DNA of 64,000 nucleotides, taken from the NCBI RefSeq assembly GCF_023242475.1, contig NZ_JALJFG010000007.1, forward strand, positions 62,001 through 126,000, written 5' to 3'. The DNA is from Pseudomonas sp. MWU15-20650 (GTDB taxonomy: Bacteria; Pseudomonadota; Gammaproteobacteria; Pseudomonadales; Pseudomonadaceae). Positions 54,605-62,919 of this stretch are shown here, one piece after another; the first letter of the stretch is position 1, and the number at the start of each line of letters is the position of its first letter. The position numbers and the translations under genes were made by a program. Below the pieces are notes generated by a model. The model made no database searches. It had not been told where the DNA came from and saw only the letters and a list, made by a program, of their open reading frames with translations.

Positions 54605-55218
54605 CTAAACCAGGGCCTTTTGAATGTGTTGATCAAATGTCCCTAGAAAGGCGTGCATGCTGATGTCGCCGAGATCTACCGCCTTGGCGCCGCCGGCCGC
54701 AATAAAGGTGACATCGGTGATACCCAGGACGTTGAGGATCAGGGTCAAATATTGGCTCGCAATGTCACGGTCTCTGATCGGGAATCGTGGGTGTATACCC
54801 CTCCCGAGGCGAGCAGCACCGTTGCCTTTTTACCGGTCACCAGCCCTTTACCGTCAAACCCCAAGGTCAAGCCCTTACGGACCACGTGATCCACCCAGGC
54901 CTTGAGCGCCGCAGGCACGTTGTAATTGTAGACCGGCGTTGAAATGACCAAGTGATCGGTTTCCAGCAACTCGGCCGCCAGCTCATCGGATAGCTGCAGC
55001 ACGGTCTTCATCTCAGGTGAGTGTTGGGTTGGCGGGGTGAAGTAAGCCTGTAGCCAGGGGGCAGTCACGAACGCAAGCGAAGTGTCCGTCAGATCCCGTA
55101 TTTTGATGGTGCCCCCAGGGTGCGCGGCTTCCCACGCGGCCACAAATCGGCGAGTGAGCTGCCGGGAGATGGACGCCTCCCCACGTGGGCTGGTTTCAAT
55201 GCTAAGAAGCCTGGACAT
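54605..55218 (-). pseudogene. azoR: FMN-dependent NADH-azoreductase with a frameshift
   Basis: The first part ([53 protein letters not shown]) is a normal azoreductase start with FMN-binding PVYNYNVP. After VYT the frame changes and stops after 20 foreign residues, while the correct C-terminus ([20 protein letters not shown], then AKAVDLGDISMHAFLGTFDQ) continues in another frame to a stop at 54605. A one-base loss in the short C run near 54790 explains this. It is inactive unless the change is a sequencing error. Divergent from a truncated LysR gene. Confidence 0.85.
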
Positions 55219-55339
55219 GAAAGTAACTCCTGCGTTTTGCGTTGTCGCTTTGGGCGATGTACAACACACTCTAGTCAACCCGAAGCATAAGCAGGAGTGA
55301 TGTAAATATGATCAATTCCATCTGCTTAAGTGATGCTTC

Positions 55340-55630
55340 ATGATCGGAAATCTCAGCTTGGATCAGTTGCGGGTCCTGGTAACCATTGCCGATACAGGCA
55401 GCTTCTCGGCCACAGGACGTCACTTGCGGCGCGCTCAATCTGCCATCAGCCAGTCGATTGCCACACTTGAGTCAGTGCAAGGTGTGAAGCTGTTTGATCG
55501 CAGCGGCCATCGCCCCACGCTCACGGAGGTCGGTAGGGTGCTAGTGGTCCAAGCGCGCGCAGTACTGGCAAGCGCTGCCCAGTTTGAAGCAATGGCCGCC
55601 CGCGTCCCCAACAAGAGGAAACACAGGTGA
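55340..55630 (+). pseudogene. Truncated LysR-type regulator (DNA-binding domain only)
   Basis: 96 codons hold the complete LysR helix-turn-helix and linker helix (LDQLRVLVTIADTGSFSATG, then RRAQSAISQSIATLESVQGV, LTEVGRVLVVQARAVL) and then end in unrelated VPNKRKHR. The ~200-residue effector domain is missing, and the next gene begins in the same bases. A deletion is the likely cause. It diverges from the frameshifted azoreductase, its presumable target. The truncated protein could still bind DNA. Confidence 0.8.
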
Positions 55631-56154
55631 ACCGCATTGAGCACATTGCGTTGATGGCTGACTACAACCAGTGGATGAACCGCAAGGTCTATGACGCCGC
55701 CGGCACCCTGACGAACGAGGCATTGGTGGCGGATCGGCAGGCGTTTTTCGGTTCGATCCTCGGCACCCTGAACCATCTGGCGTTGGGCGACACGGTCTGG
55801 CTCAAGCGGTTTGCCGAACACCCTGCAGGCTTTTCGGTATTAGCGCCGCTAAGTGCCATTGCCACACCCGGTGACCTCAGACAGTTGGCCTTCCGCGACC
55901 TCCGTGAACTCTCGGACCATCGGGCCTGGCTGGATCAGCTGATTATCGATTGGGCCCACAGCCTGAACGAGTCGGACCTCGACCATCGGCTGCGGTACCA
56001 CAACATGCGGGGTGTTGCGAACGACAAACCGTTCTATAGCTTGCTGGTGCATTTCTTCAACCACCAGACCCACCACCGAGGCCAAGTGACGACCCTGCTG
56101 ACCCAGGTGGGGGCGGATGTCGGTGACACCGACCTGTTGGCATTGATTCACTGA
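55627..56154 (+). CDS. DinB family protein
   Basis: 175-residue four-helix-bundle protein of the DinB/YfiT superfamily. Potential metal ligands are the histidine in LGTLNHLALGDTVW and the pair in FFNHQTHHRGQVTTLL. GTG start overlaps the stop of the truncated LysR gene, with GAGG eight bases before it. Many members are thiol-dependent transferases for bacillithiol, mycothiol or glutathione; the exact reaction here is unknown. Confidence 0.88.
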   Translation: MNRIEHIALMADYNQWMNRKVYDAAGTLTNEALVADRQAFFGSILGTLNHLALGDTVWLKRFAEHPAGFSVLAPLSAIATPGDLRQLAFRDLRELSDHRAWLDQLIIDWAHSLNESDLDHRLRYHNMRGVANDKPFYSLLVHFFNHQTHHRGQVTTLLTQVGADVGDTDLLALIH

Positions 56155-56156
56155 AC

Positions 56157-56615
56157 TCAGCGGGCAATGAACGCTGCGTAGGCTTGCATCAAGCGCGGGA
56201 AGTCTTGCGGTTCGGGCAATTGTGCAAAGCTTTCGACCGCTGGCGTGCTCGCCCAAGGCAGTTTTTCGCAGGTCCAGGTTTCCATGAACGGCACATAGTC
56301 GTGGGCGTTATCCAGCAAGGTCGCGCGCACATTGACGAACTCGTCGATACCGTGGGGGCGTGTAAACAGCCAGCTCATGCAGTGGGGGCAGCAATAATGG
56401 CGGTCCACGCCATGCAGGCCACCAATGACAGGGCAACCCTGGGCCACGGTGAACCCACTGGCCGGAATCAAAGCACTGAGCGAGAACGCGCTGGCAGTCA
56501 TTTTCTGACAACCGCGGCAGTGGCACGCCATGGTTATCACCGGTGGCACAGTCACACTGAAACGCACCCGGCTACAACGGCAGCTACCTTCCAGCGGCAG
56601 ATTGTCGACGCTCAT
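56157..56615 (-). CDS. GFA domain (glutathione-dependent formaldehyde-activating-like) protein
   Basis: 152 residues with the zinc-binding cysteines of the GFA/Mss4-like fold: GSCRCSRVRF near the start, ACHCRGCQKMTASAFS, and YCCPHCMSWLF. AGGAG supports the second of two adjacent Met codons. The prototype accelerates S-hydroxymethylglutathione formation, but most relatives have unknown functions. Convergent with dinB and three bases from it. Confidence 0.9.
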   Translation of the reverse strand: MSVDNLPLEGSCRCSRVRFSVTVPPVITMACHCRGCQKMTASAFSLSALIPASGFTVAQGCPVIGGLHGVDRHYCCPHCMSWLFTRPHGIDEFVNVRATLLDNAHDYVPFMETWTCEKLPWASTPAVESFAQLPEPQDFPRLMQAYAAFIAR

Positions 56616-56797
56616 CATTTCACTCCTTTTTATGATTTTGGGGGCCACAGGGTAACGTCAAGCCACCCGGGAGGAAAAGCGAACGCCGCACTGCGCGTGA
56701 GGTCGTAACCATAAGGGTCGAGGTTTATAGCCCCGCCCTGCCCGCGCATGACACTCGCTGTCGTTTGCGCGCGCCCCCCATAGAAGGAGACGCTTAC

Positions 56798-57079
56798 ATG
56801 GTCATTCACTTCAAGGTCGCCGGGCATTTGGCCTGCGGCCACCACGGTACCAACCTCCCGTCCAGCACTGAACTGAATCGAGTCAAGTGCCGCACCTGCC
56901 GCAACACCGATGCCTACAAAGAAGCACGCCGCACCCAGCGCAACACCGCCCGCCGTTCCGCGCGCAAAGCCAAGACCCACACCGCAAGCGACTGGCGCAG
57001 CGCGTGGATGCAACGCTTGACCGACCTGCCGGGTTTACAGCGATTGCCAAGGGGCTTCAGCGGCCAGCCTTTCGTATAA
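56798..57079 (+). CDS. Small basic zinc-ribbon-like hypothetical protein
   Basis: 93 residues, strongly basic. HLACGHHGTN and VKCRTCRNTDAY give Cys/His pairs that could bind zinc, followed by an Arg/Lys/Ala-rich helix (RRTQRNTARRSARKAKTHTA). The ribosome-binding site is AAGGAGA nine bases before the ATG. Charge and motif hint at nucleic-acid binding. I regard it as a Pseudomonas-specific small protein; no function known. Confidence 0.7.
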   Translation: MVIHFKVAGHLACGHHGTNLPSSTELNRVKCRTCRNTDAYKEARRTQRNTARRSARKAKTHTASDWRSAWMQRLTDLPGLQRLPRGFSGQPFV

Positions 57080-57261
57080 GCCCACACACGGCGCCTGCCC
57101 GGAGCGAGCGCCGGTCAGCTTGTTCCCAAGTCAGATAACGCCTGTAGATCACTGATCTACCAAGCTTTTTCGGCCAGGATTTTGTGCAAGAAAGACACCC
57201 TTCGACCTTGCATCCGCGCGGCAGGGTCTATATATTCCCAACCCTGCTTCACCGCGCTACC

Positions 57262-57348
57262 GCCCGAATGGCGAAACTGGTAGACGCATGGGACTTAAAA
57301 TCCCCCGCTCGTAAGGGCGTCCCGGTTCGATTCCGGGTTCGGGCACCA
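57262..57348 (+). tRNA. tRNA-Leu (anticodon TAA)
   Basis: Acceptor GCCCGAA/TTCGGGC, D-arm with AACTGGTAGACGC, anticodon loop CTTAAAA in a GGGA..TCCC-type stem, a long class II variable arm, T arm GGTTCGATTCC, discriminator A and encoded CCA. All are features of tRNA-Leu. DNA to its right is gene-poor. Confidence 0.95.
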
Positions 57349-58141
57349 TAGATATCAAGGGCTTGCCAGGGAAACCTGAGCAGGCCCTTATCTTTTCTGC
57401 TCCGCAATTTTGAAACCTGTTCCGCAATTCCCCTCCCCCGGCGCCCTGTCGACCTCCCGTCCCAGCTCTCTAAGCTCTACGAAAACCAACTAGCCCTAGA
57501 AGCCTCCATCATGGAATTGTCGAACGGGGTGGAGTCGCGAGGATCTGCCGACGTCGCTGAGAACGTGCGCGGCGCCTTGCACACCACAATTTATAGCCGA
57601 ACCCGCTTAGTGCTCTGGCTCATCATCCCGTCGCACGCCCCAGCAGGGGTTCTTGGGCGCACTGGCACACCGTCGCGTTCCCCACCGGCCGTTGATCCGT
57701 CATCACTCTGGTAACCTCTGCAGGCAGCGACACGGCGAACAGATTGTCGAATGATATAGAAGATAGATCACCTTGCCGTCGGAGCGCTTCTTTACGCCAG
57801 ATTGGAACTCAGGTAATGGGCCTATACGAAAGCGCTCAAGTGAATAACATTTATTCCAAATACCCATTTAACCACTCGTCGGAATCGACGTATTAGAAAG
57901 GCAATGACACCTTGCATTTGCCCATCTGTAGGCTTGACTACTGAAGCAGACAGAAAACATACCCATGCAATAAATTATATTATCCTTGGCGTCGAGTATT
58001 GAGCGCCTCCAGTATCAAGTGGATATGACATAACCAGCGAGTTAACCTAACTACAAATCTTCTGTAGCAGTGGCAAGTCTGCAGCTTTATTCTAAATAGG
58101 GAGCCAACTCATGGAACTCACAACCCCAAAGGAATGTAAAT
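57349..58141. other. Gene-poor, partly AT-rich region behind tRNA-Leu
   Basis: Nearly 800 bases without a complete gene. The first part holds a protein remnant (see 57460); from about 57720 the sequence becomes AT-rich and carries many stops in all frames. No integrase and no copy of the tRNA 3' end were seen. Confidence 0.6.
57460..57587 (+). pseudogene. Remnant of a small helical Pseudomonas protein
   Basis: The frame reads LSKLYENQLALEASIMELSN, then ESRGSADVAENVRGALHT, before passing into unrelated sequence. This resembles small proteins I recall in pseudomonads with NQLALEASIMEL and a conserved ENVRGAL segment. It lacks a start and its C-terminal third. Recognition is from memory. Confidence 0.4.
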
Positions 58142-58420
58142 ATGGCTATCACAATCACAAACGGTGCAAGCAGAATTGTCAACGTTGCAGTAAGTGCATG
58201 GCATACTGATAAAAACCCCAGTGAGGACTTCTTCCCAATAGAGCAAGGCAGTAATGACACGTGGTCGCGTAGCGATTCAAGAGGCTATTTAATGATCGTC
58301 CAAGGTCTAGCAAAGACGAACGAGTACTACGTTTCCTCTAGCAGCAAAATCGTTATCGAGGATGACCGTGTCAAAGATCACGGCCAATCTATTAACCCAC
58401 TAACGTCAGTCAATACGTAA
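58142..58420 (+). CDS. Orphan small beta-rich protein in AT-rich DNA
   Basis: 92 residues without Cys, His-poor, rich in Ser/Asn/Val. ITITNGASRIVNVAVSAWHT, followed by DTWSRSDSRGYLMIVQG and YYVSSSSKIVIEDD, suggests a small beta-sandwich with aromatic-rich loops. AAGGA lies before the ATG, and a perfect terminator follows after 160 bases. No signal peptide. Its lower GC content and different codon use suggest recent acquisition. Not recognised. Confidence 0.65.
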   Translation: MAITITNGASRIVNVAVSAWHTDKNPSEDFFPIEQGSNDTWSRSDSRGYLMIVQGLAKTNEYYVSSSSKIVIEDDRVKDHGQSINPLTSVNT

Positions 58421-58578
58421 CATGTATCGACAAACGCATGTCGAGATCACTCAAAAACAGGAGACCGCCAAGAAAATGTATGTCCGGGTCGGTGCTATTG
58501 CCAACCCGACAAAATAGAAAGTATTGGTACGTCCACTTTAGCGTTTTGGTGCGCTTATAGTTTCCCTCCGGCAATAAC

Positions 58579-58608
58579 ACTCCGTAGACGTCAATCTACG
58601 GAGTTTTT
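58579..58608 (+). terminator. Terminator of the orphan small gene
   Basis: Perfect ten-base stem ACTCCGTAGA/TCTACGGAGT with a six-base loop and T5. Confidence 0.9.
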
Positions 58609-58612
58609 AAGA

Positions 58613-58699
58613 GTGGCGGCCAAGGTCGGAATCGAACGCGCATAGGCTGATTTGTAATCCGTTAATCATTTCTCAGCCTATAACGCTATAGGCCGCCAC
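58613..58699 (-). other. Degenerate tRNA-like dyad
   Basis: Nine-base outer arms (GTGGCGGCC/GGCCGCCAC) and nine-base inner arms (ATAGGCTGA/TCAGCCTAT) are both perfect. On the minus strand it ends with GTTCGATTCCGACC, a canonical tRNA T-loop sequence, next to the acceptor-like arm. The expected D arm and a normal anticodon arm are missing, so it is not a functional tRNA. Size (about 85 bases) and outer stem agree with a tRNA. Confidence 0.6.
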
Positions 58700-58713
58700 A
58701 AGAACCAAAGGAA

Positions 58714-58956
58714 TCAGTCATCCCGGTCATCACGATCTCGACCGTGATTGCGGTCATAGCCATGATCATCGTTTCGGCGATCGTACCCTCGGCCTCGGCC
58801 TTGATCATTGTCGTAGCCCTGGTCGTATCTGCGCCCATGATCATCCCCTCTGTAACGATCATGACCATACCTTCCTCCGTCGTCCCAAACAGGCACGCAC
58901 CCACCAAGCAGAACAAGACCAGAAAGGGCCAAAAGGGTGACTGCTGCGCGTTTCAT
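58714..58956 (-). CDS. Low-complexity lipoprotein rich in Asp, Arg, Gly and Tyr
   Basis: 80 residues. The signal peptide with lipobox LGGC (LALSGLVLLGGC) is followed by about 60 residues made almost only of D, R, G, Y, H, N and Q (RYDQGYDNDQGRGRGYDRRN). Such tails are disordered and may bind metals or nucleic acid, or form condensates. The ribosome-binding site is AGGA. It is predicted to be anchored to the envelope. Related short lipoproteins occur in pseudomonads, function unknown. Confidence 0.7.
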   Translation of the reverse strand: MKRAAVTLLALSGLVLLGGCVPVWDDGGRYGHDRYRGDDHGRRYDQGYDNDQGRGRGYDRRNDDHGYDRNHGRDRDDRDD

Positions 58957-59301
58957 CTTGAACGTCCTATTGCTTGAGAAGGTTAGTTTTTTGACTGCAC
59001 ATCAACCCAATGATTCAGCAGCGCCCTCGAATAAACATCGCCCCTTCCCCGCCTCTATTACGTCAGCACTCACCCCGCGCTCATCGGCAACCAGCGGCAG
59101 GCCTTTCACTGGAAATACTCAATTGCAGGGAGGGTGAAGATAATGCGCCACCGTTATCAGAGCCCTCTATTGAGCGGCAGGGCTGCTCTGCGGGTAAACT
59201 GCTCGCCGATAATGCGAGCGCTGAACCAGAAAGACACAGACGCGTATTTCTTTTTTCTGGATGTCAGTCCCACCAGCACATCAATATCGAAGGACAGGGA
59301 T
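58957..59301. other. Region without supported genes
   Basis: About 345 bases. Overlapping frames exist, but none has a ribosome-binding site or recognisable protein pattern. No hairpin of note. Confidence 0.45.
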
Positions 59302-59841
59302 ATGAAGTACTTCTACAACACGTTTCTACTGCCTACGGGTATCGGTATTGCCGTGTTGTGCTCGATGAATGTCGAGGCGATAACGCGGGAAGACATGCTC
59401 AAGCTCAATGCCGCGTACCCTGCGGGTAGCGTTGTTAGCTGTGAGACCCAGCTTGAAGGAAACGGGAAAAATTTGTTGCCGACGCTGCTGAAAACTCGTG
59501 CCCACATCAAAGAGAGGACGGGGAACCTGAGCCGTGCCGATGTCAGCGTAACGTTTCTTCCACGGGGTTCATCAACCACCACAATGACCGTGAACTACCG
59601 GTCAAGCTCAACCATGGAGGATGACGGTGAATTAGTTGATATTGACCCAGATAGCCTGACTGTCTCATTCAGCCCTGCGAACCCAGCCAGTGATGCCATT
59701 GTGGCGAACAAAATGCGCGGTAGCCTCCCCCCTGCGGGAAGTGATCTGAGGCCCTACACGGCGGTAAAAATCACCGACTTTCCCTCCTACATAATCACTC
59801 CCCGAGATCAGCCTCCCACCTACTGCCTTAAGGAAAAATAA
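59302..59841 (+). CDS. Exported hypothetical protein
   Basis: 179 residues with a signal peptide (LLPTGIGIAVLCSMNVEAIT). Mature domain: SVVSCETQLEGNGKNLLPTL and DVSVTFLPRGSSTTTMTVNY, beta-rich, ending with a cysteine (PPTYCLKEK) that may pair with the first. AGGACAGGG precedes the ATG; the longer frame upstream is not conserved-looking. Orphan gene in accessory DNA, function unknown. Confidence 0.65.
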   Translation: MKYFYNTFLLPTGIGIAVLCSMNVEAITREDMLKLNAAYPAGSVVSCETQLEGNGKNLLPTLLKTRAHIKERTGNLSRADVSVTFLPRGSSTTTMTVNYRSSSTMEDDGELVDIDPDSLTVSFSPANPASDAIVANKMRGSLPPAGSDLRPYTAVKITDFPSYIITPRDQPPTYCLKEK

Positions 59842-60046
59842 GCACAGACACACAGATGTCCTCCCCCCTGCACCGACGCAACGGGCGAGTGAAATCGAGC
59901 AACTACTCCCGCACAAATGACCCACAGTGCAATATGGGGTGATAAGCTGCGGGACGTTCAGCGGAGGTCATGGCTATCTGCGGTTTAGCTGATCATCGGC
60001 AAACTGGCAGGCACTTCGGACAGACAATGGTGCAAGGAGCAAATTG

Positions 60047-60592
60047 ATGAGGGTTATTGAGGCGTACTTACCCGCCTATGAATTCAGCGAAACACATTCC
60101 ATTGAGGTCGCGACCACTCCAGAAAACGCGATGGCTGCAGTGGCGGTACACCGCCCCGAAGATGTTGCATTTTTCCGATTCGCTATCGCCCTTCGCGAAC
60201 TCCCTATGCGTCTTATGCGCGGGCATCAGTCACATAGGCTTCCCTCCTTTGGGATGGATAACTTCACTATGCTTGAACGCAAGGGGGATGTGGAGGTGGC
60301 TTATGGATTAGCCGGCAAGCTGTGGAAAGCCAATTACGGCCAAGCCGTCATAGCCGATTCTGAAGCGTTCAAGAACTTCAATTCCCATGGCTGCGTGAAG
60401 CTCGTTATTGGATTCACCTGTCAGTTGGTGAGACCTGGTATCACGAAAATCACAACTGAAACCCGCGTCCATTGCCTTGATAAGCACGCACTCACTCGCT
60501 TCAGATTTTACTGGTGCTTGATCAGGCCGGTCAGCGGGTTAATACGCCAGCGCATGCTCAAGGCCATCGCCCATCAGTGCAAACCAGATTAA
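60047..60592 (+). CDS. Hypothetical protein, possibly SRPBCC-like
   Basis: 181 residues. Begins with a long strand pattern (THSIEVATTPENAMAAVAVH) resembling the first strand and helix of polyketide-cyclase/START-like proteins (ETHSIEVAAPPEAVWAAV type). Later segments GKLWKANYGQAVIADSEAFK and ITKITTETRVHCLDKHALTR, then FRFYWCLIRPVSGLIRQRML, are in keeping with a hydrophobic-cavity fold closed by a C-terminal helix. AGGAG seven bases before the ATG. Role unknown. Confidence 0.65.
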   Translation: MRVIEAYLPAYEFSETHSIEVATTPENAMAAVAVHRPEDVAFFRFAIALRELPMRLMRGHQSHRLPSFGMDNFTMLERKGDVEVAYGLAGKLWKANYGQAVIADSEAFKNFNSHGCVKLVIGFTCQLVRPGITKITTETRVHCLDKHALTRFRFYWCLIRPVSGLIRQRMLKAIAHQCKPD

Positions 60593-60715
60593 GCCCTTGA
60601 AGGGCAATGATGAAAGGCGCACGTTTCTGCGGTGCCAAGTTTTCGGCTTGCTATTTGACCTGCTGCTCGGAAAACGCCTGCTCACGAGCTCAGCCCTCCA
60701 CCGCCTGGCTCGCCC

Positions 60716-61609
60716 TCATGCGTGATGGTGCTCCACCAGAAAGTCGACAAATGCCCTCACCCGCGCAGGCATCGCCGTGCCGCCGACGAACACCGCGTGA
60801 ATCGGCTCCTGGTCGCCCGGGTTATAAGCTTCAAGCAGGGGCACCAAATGGCCGCTTTTCAGCTCGTCTGCCACGCTGAACGCCCCAATGCGTGCGACTC
60901 CCGCACCGAGCTTGGCCAACTGAGACAGCGCCTCTCCACTGTTGCCCTCGATTGTACCGGCGACTTTCAGCGAGAAATCGCGCCCGTCCATGCGAAAGGG
61001 CCAATCGGGAGCGGCCCGGCGGAAGTTGAAACGCAGGCAGTTGTGATTGAGTAAATCGTGCGGCACAAGTGGCGCGCCATGGCGAGCGAGGTAGTCCGGT
61101 GAGGCGACGATGACCTGCCCAGTGGTGCCAATGTTGCGAGCGGTCAAGGGGCTGTCGGCCAACAGGCCAAAACGAATCGCAACGTCCGCTTGCCCACCCA
61201 GGATATCCACCACTTCATCCCCCAGCAGCAAATCAACCACGATGGCGGGATAACGTGCGCTGAACGCGGCAACCAGCGGCACGATCGACAGCCGCCCATG
61301 TGCCAGTGCGGCACTGACCCTCAGTCGCCCACGTGGCGCACCCTGGTCGGTGATCGCATCCTCGACCTCCGCCATATCCGCAAGGATCCGCCGTGCACCG
61401 CGCAAGTACGCTTCGCCTTCGGCGGTGAAGGTTATCGCCCGGGTGGTGCGAAGGAGCAGCCGGGTGCCAATTCGCCGCTCGATACGGGTGATGATCCGGC
61501 TGATGGACGACGGCGTAAGCCCCAGGACTCGAGCAGCGCCCGACAAGCTGCCCTGCTCCGCGACCATGGCAAACACTTCCATCTCTCCCGACCGCCCGCC
61601 TACATCCAT
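60716..61609 (-). CDS. LysR family transcriptional regulator
   Basis: 297 residues. Helix-turn-helix in EVFAMVAEQGSLSGAARVLG and SSISRIITRIERRIGTRLLL, effector domain with LRVSAALAHGRLSIVPLVAA. It is divergent from an MFS transporter across about 95 bases and probably regulates it. The style is of the CrgA-like group. Confidence 0.9.
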   Translation of the reverse strand: MDVGGRSGEMEVFAMVAEQGSLSGAARVLGLTPSSISRIITRIERRIGTRLLLRTTRAITFTAEGEAYLRGARRILADMAEVEDAITDQGAPRGRLRVSAALAHGRLSIVPLVAAFSARYPAIVVDLLLGDEVVDILGGQADVAIRFGLLADSPLTARNIGTTGQVIVASPDYLARHGAPLVPHDLLNHNCLRFNFRRAAPDWPFRMDGRDFSLKVAGTIEGNSGEALSQLAKLGAGVARIGAFSVADELKSGHLVPLLEAYNPGDQEPIHAVFVGGTAMPARVRAFVDFLVEHHHA

Positions 61610-61703
61610 TTGTGCACCCTATGCAAAGCTGAAGATCCCTGGCTGGGACTACTGCTTGAAAAGGCTCGATTGTAGCATTTGGCACACAGATAAGGAGTCA
61701 TCC

Positions 61704-62888
61704 ATGCGCATCAATCCACCGCTCGTAGCACTGTCCGTCGGCGCCTTCGGCATCGGGGTCACAGAATTTGCACCCATGGGCATGTTGCCCGCCATTGCCA
61801 CTGATCTGGGCGTATCCATTCCAGCCGCGGGGCTGTTAGTGAGTGCCTATGCGATGGGCGTACTGATCGGCGCGCCGATCATGACCCTCGCTACTGCCAG
61901 GGTTCCACGCCGTCACCTGCTAATCGGGCTGATGGCCATCTTCACCCTGGGTAATCTGCTCTCGGCGTTGGCCACCCACTACCAGACCTTAATGATCGCC
62001 AGGCTGGTGACATCGCTGAACCACGGTGCGTTCTTCGGTATTGGCGCCATCGTGGCCGCGAGTGTCGTCGCGCCGGACAAGCGTGCGGGAGCCGTCGCCG
62101 CGATGTTTCTAGGGCTGACCCTGGCGACCATTGGTGGCGTGCCCCTGGCCACCTGGTTTGGCGAACACTTTGGTTGGCGTACCGCCTTCTGGGGCATCAG
62201 CGGGCTGGGCGCGATCGTGATGGCGGCGTTGTGGTGGGCGCTGCCGAAGACACCGGCCCCTGAAGGCGGAAACCTGATGGCCGAGATTCGCGTACTGGGC
62301 CGCGGGCCGGTACTGGCGGCGCTCGCGCTGACCGTCGTGGGGTCGAGTGCCATGTTCACGGTATTTACCTACATCGCGCCGATTCTTCGGGATGTCACTC
62401 ATGCGTCGACCAACTTCGTCACTGGGATGCTCGTGCTGTTCGGGATCGGCTTGACCCTTGGCAACGTCTGGGGCGGCAGGTCTGCAGACCGCTCGGTGGA
62501 CCGCACGTTAATCACCTCGCTTGTGGTGCTGATTGCCGTGCTGCTGGCCTTCTCTGTCCTCATGCAATGGCCGCTTCCCGCCGCCCTGTCGATTCTACTG
62601 TGGGGCTTCGCCAGCTTTGCGTTGGTGCCACCGTTGCAGATGCGTGTGATGGACGCCGCTAAAGACGCACCTAACCTGGCCTCTGCGATGAACATAGGCG
62701 CGTTCAATTTCGGTAATGCCATTGGCGCGGCGCTCGGTGGCGCCGTCATCAACGCAGGGCTGGGCTACCCGGCCATTGCGCTGACAGGCGCCATCATGGC
62801 CGGCCTGGGTTTGCTGATGGTGCTGGGTCTGAGCTGGCGCTCGCGACGTGTGCTTTCGCGATCCGGCGGGGAAGCGGCGCAAGCATGA
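61704..62888 (+). CDS. MFS transporter, DHA1/AraJ-like
   Basis: 394 residues with twelve spans. GVTEFAPMGMLPAIATDLGV and GAPIMTLATARVPRRHLLIG are characteristic of the drug:H+ antiporter group around AraJ, YdhP and PbuE, which export sugars, purines or drugs. Strong ribosome-binding site TAAGGAGT. The open frame upstream overlaps the regulator and is discounted. Probably induced through the divergent LysR protein; substrate unknown. Confidence 0.88.
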   Translation: MRINPPLVALSVGAFGIGVTEFAPMGMLPAIATDLGVSIPAAGLLVSAYAMGVLIGAPIMTLATARVPRRHLLIGLMAIFTLGNLLSALATHYQTLMIARLVTSLNHGAFFGIGAIVAASVVAPDKRAGAVAAMFLGLTLATIGGVPLATWFGEHFGWRTAFWGISGLGAIVMAALWWALPKTPAPEGGNLMAEIRVLGRGPVLAALALTVVGSSAMFTVFTYIAPILRDVTHASTNFVTGMLVLFGIGLTLGNVWGGRSADRSVDRTLITSLVVLIAVLLAFSVLMQWPLPAALSILLWGFASFALVPPLQMRVMDAAKDAPNLASAMNIGAFNFGNAIGAALGGAVINAGLGYPAIALTGAIMAGLGLLMVLGLSWRSRRVLSRSGGEAAQA

Positions 62889-62919
62889 GGACCTCATGAC
62901 GCGCGGGTTCAACAGCGCG

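Noticed and set aside
57511..57714. 67-codon frame behind tRNA-Leu
   Set aside because: Its first part is only the in-frame piece of the protein remnant at 57460; the rest is not protein-like.
58613..58699. Functional tRNA
   Set aside because: No D arm, no standard anticodon stem-loop, and the T-stem 5' side does not pair properly.
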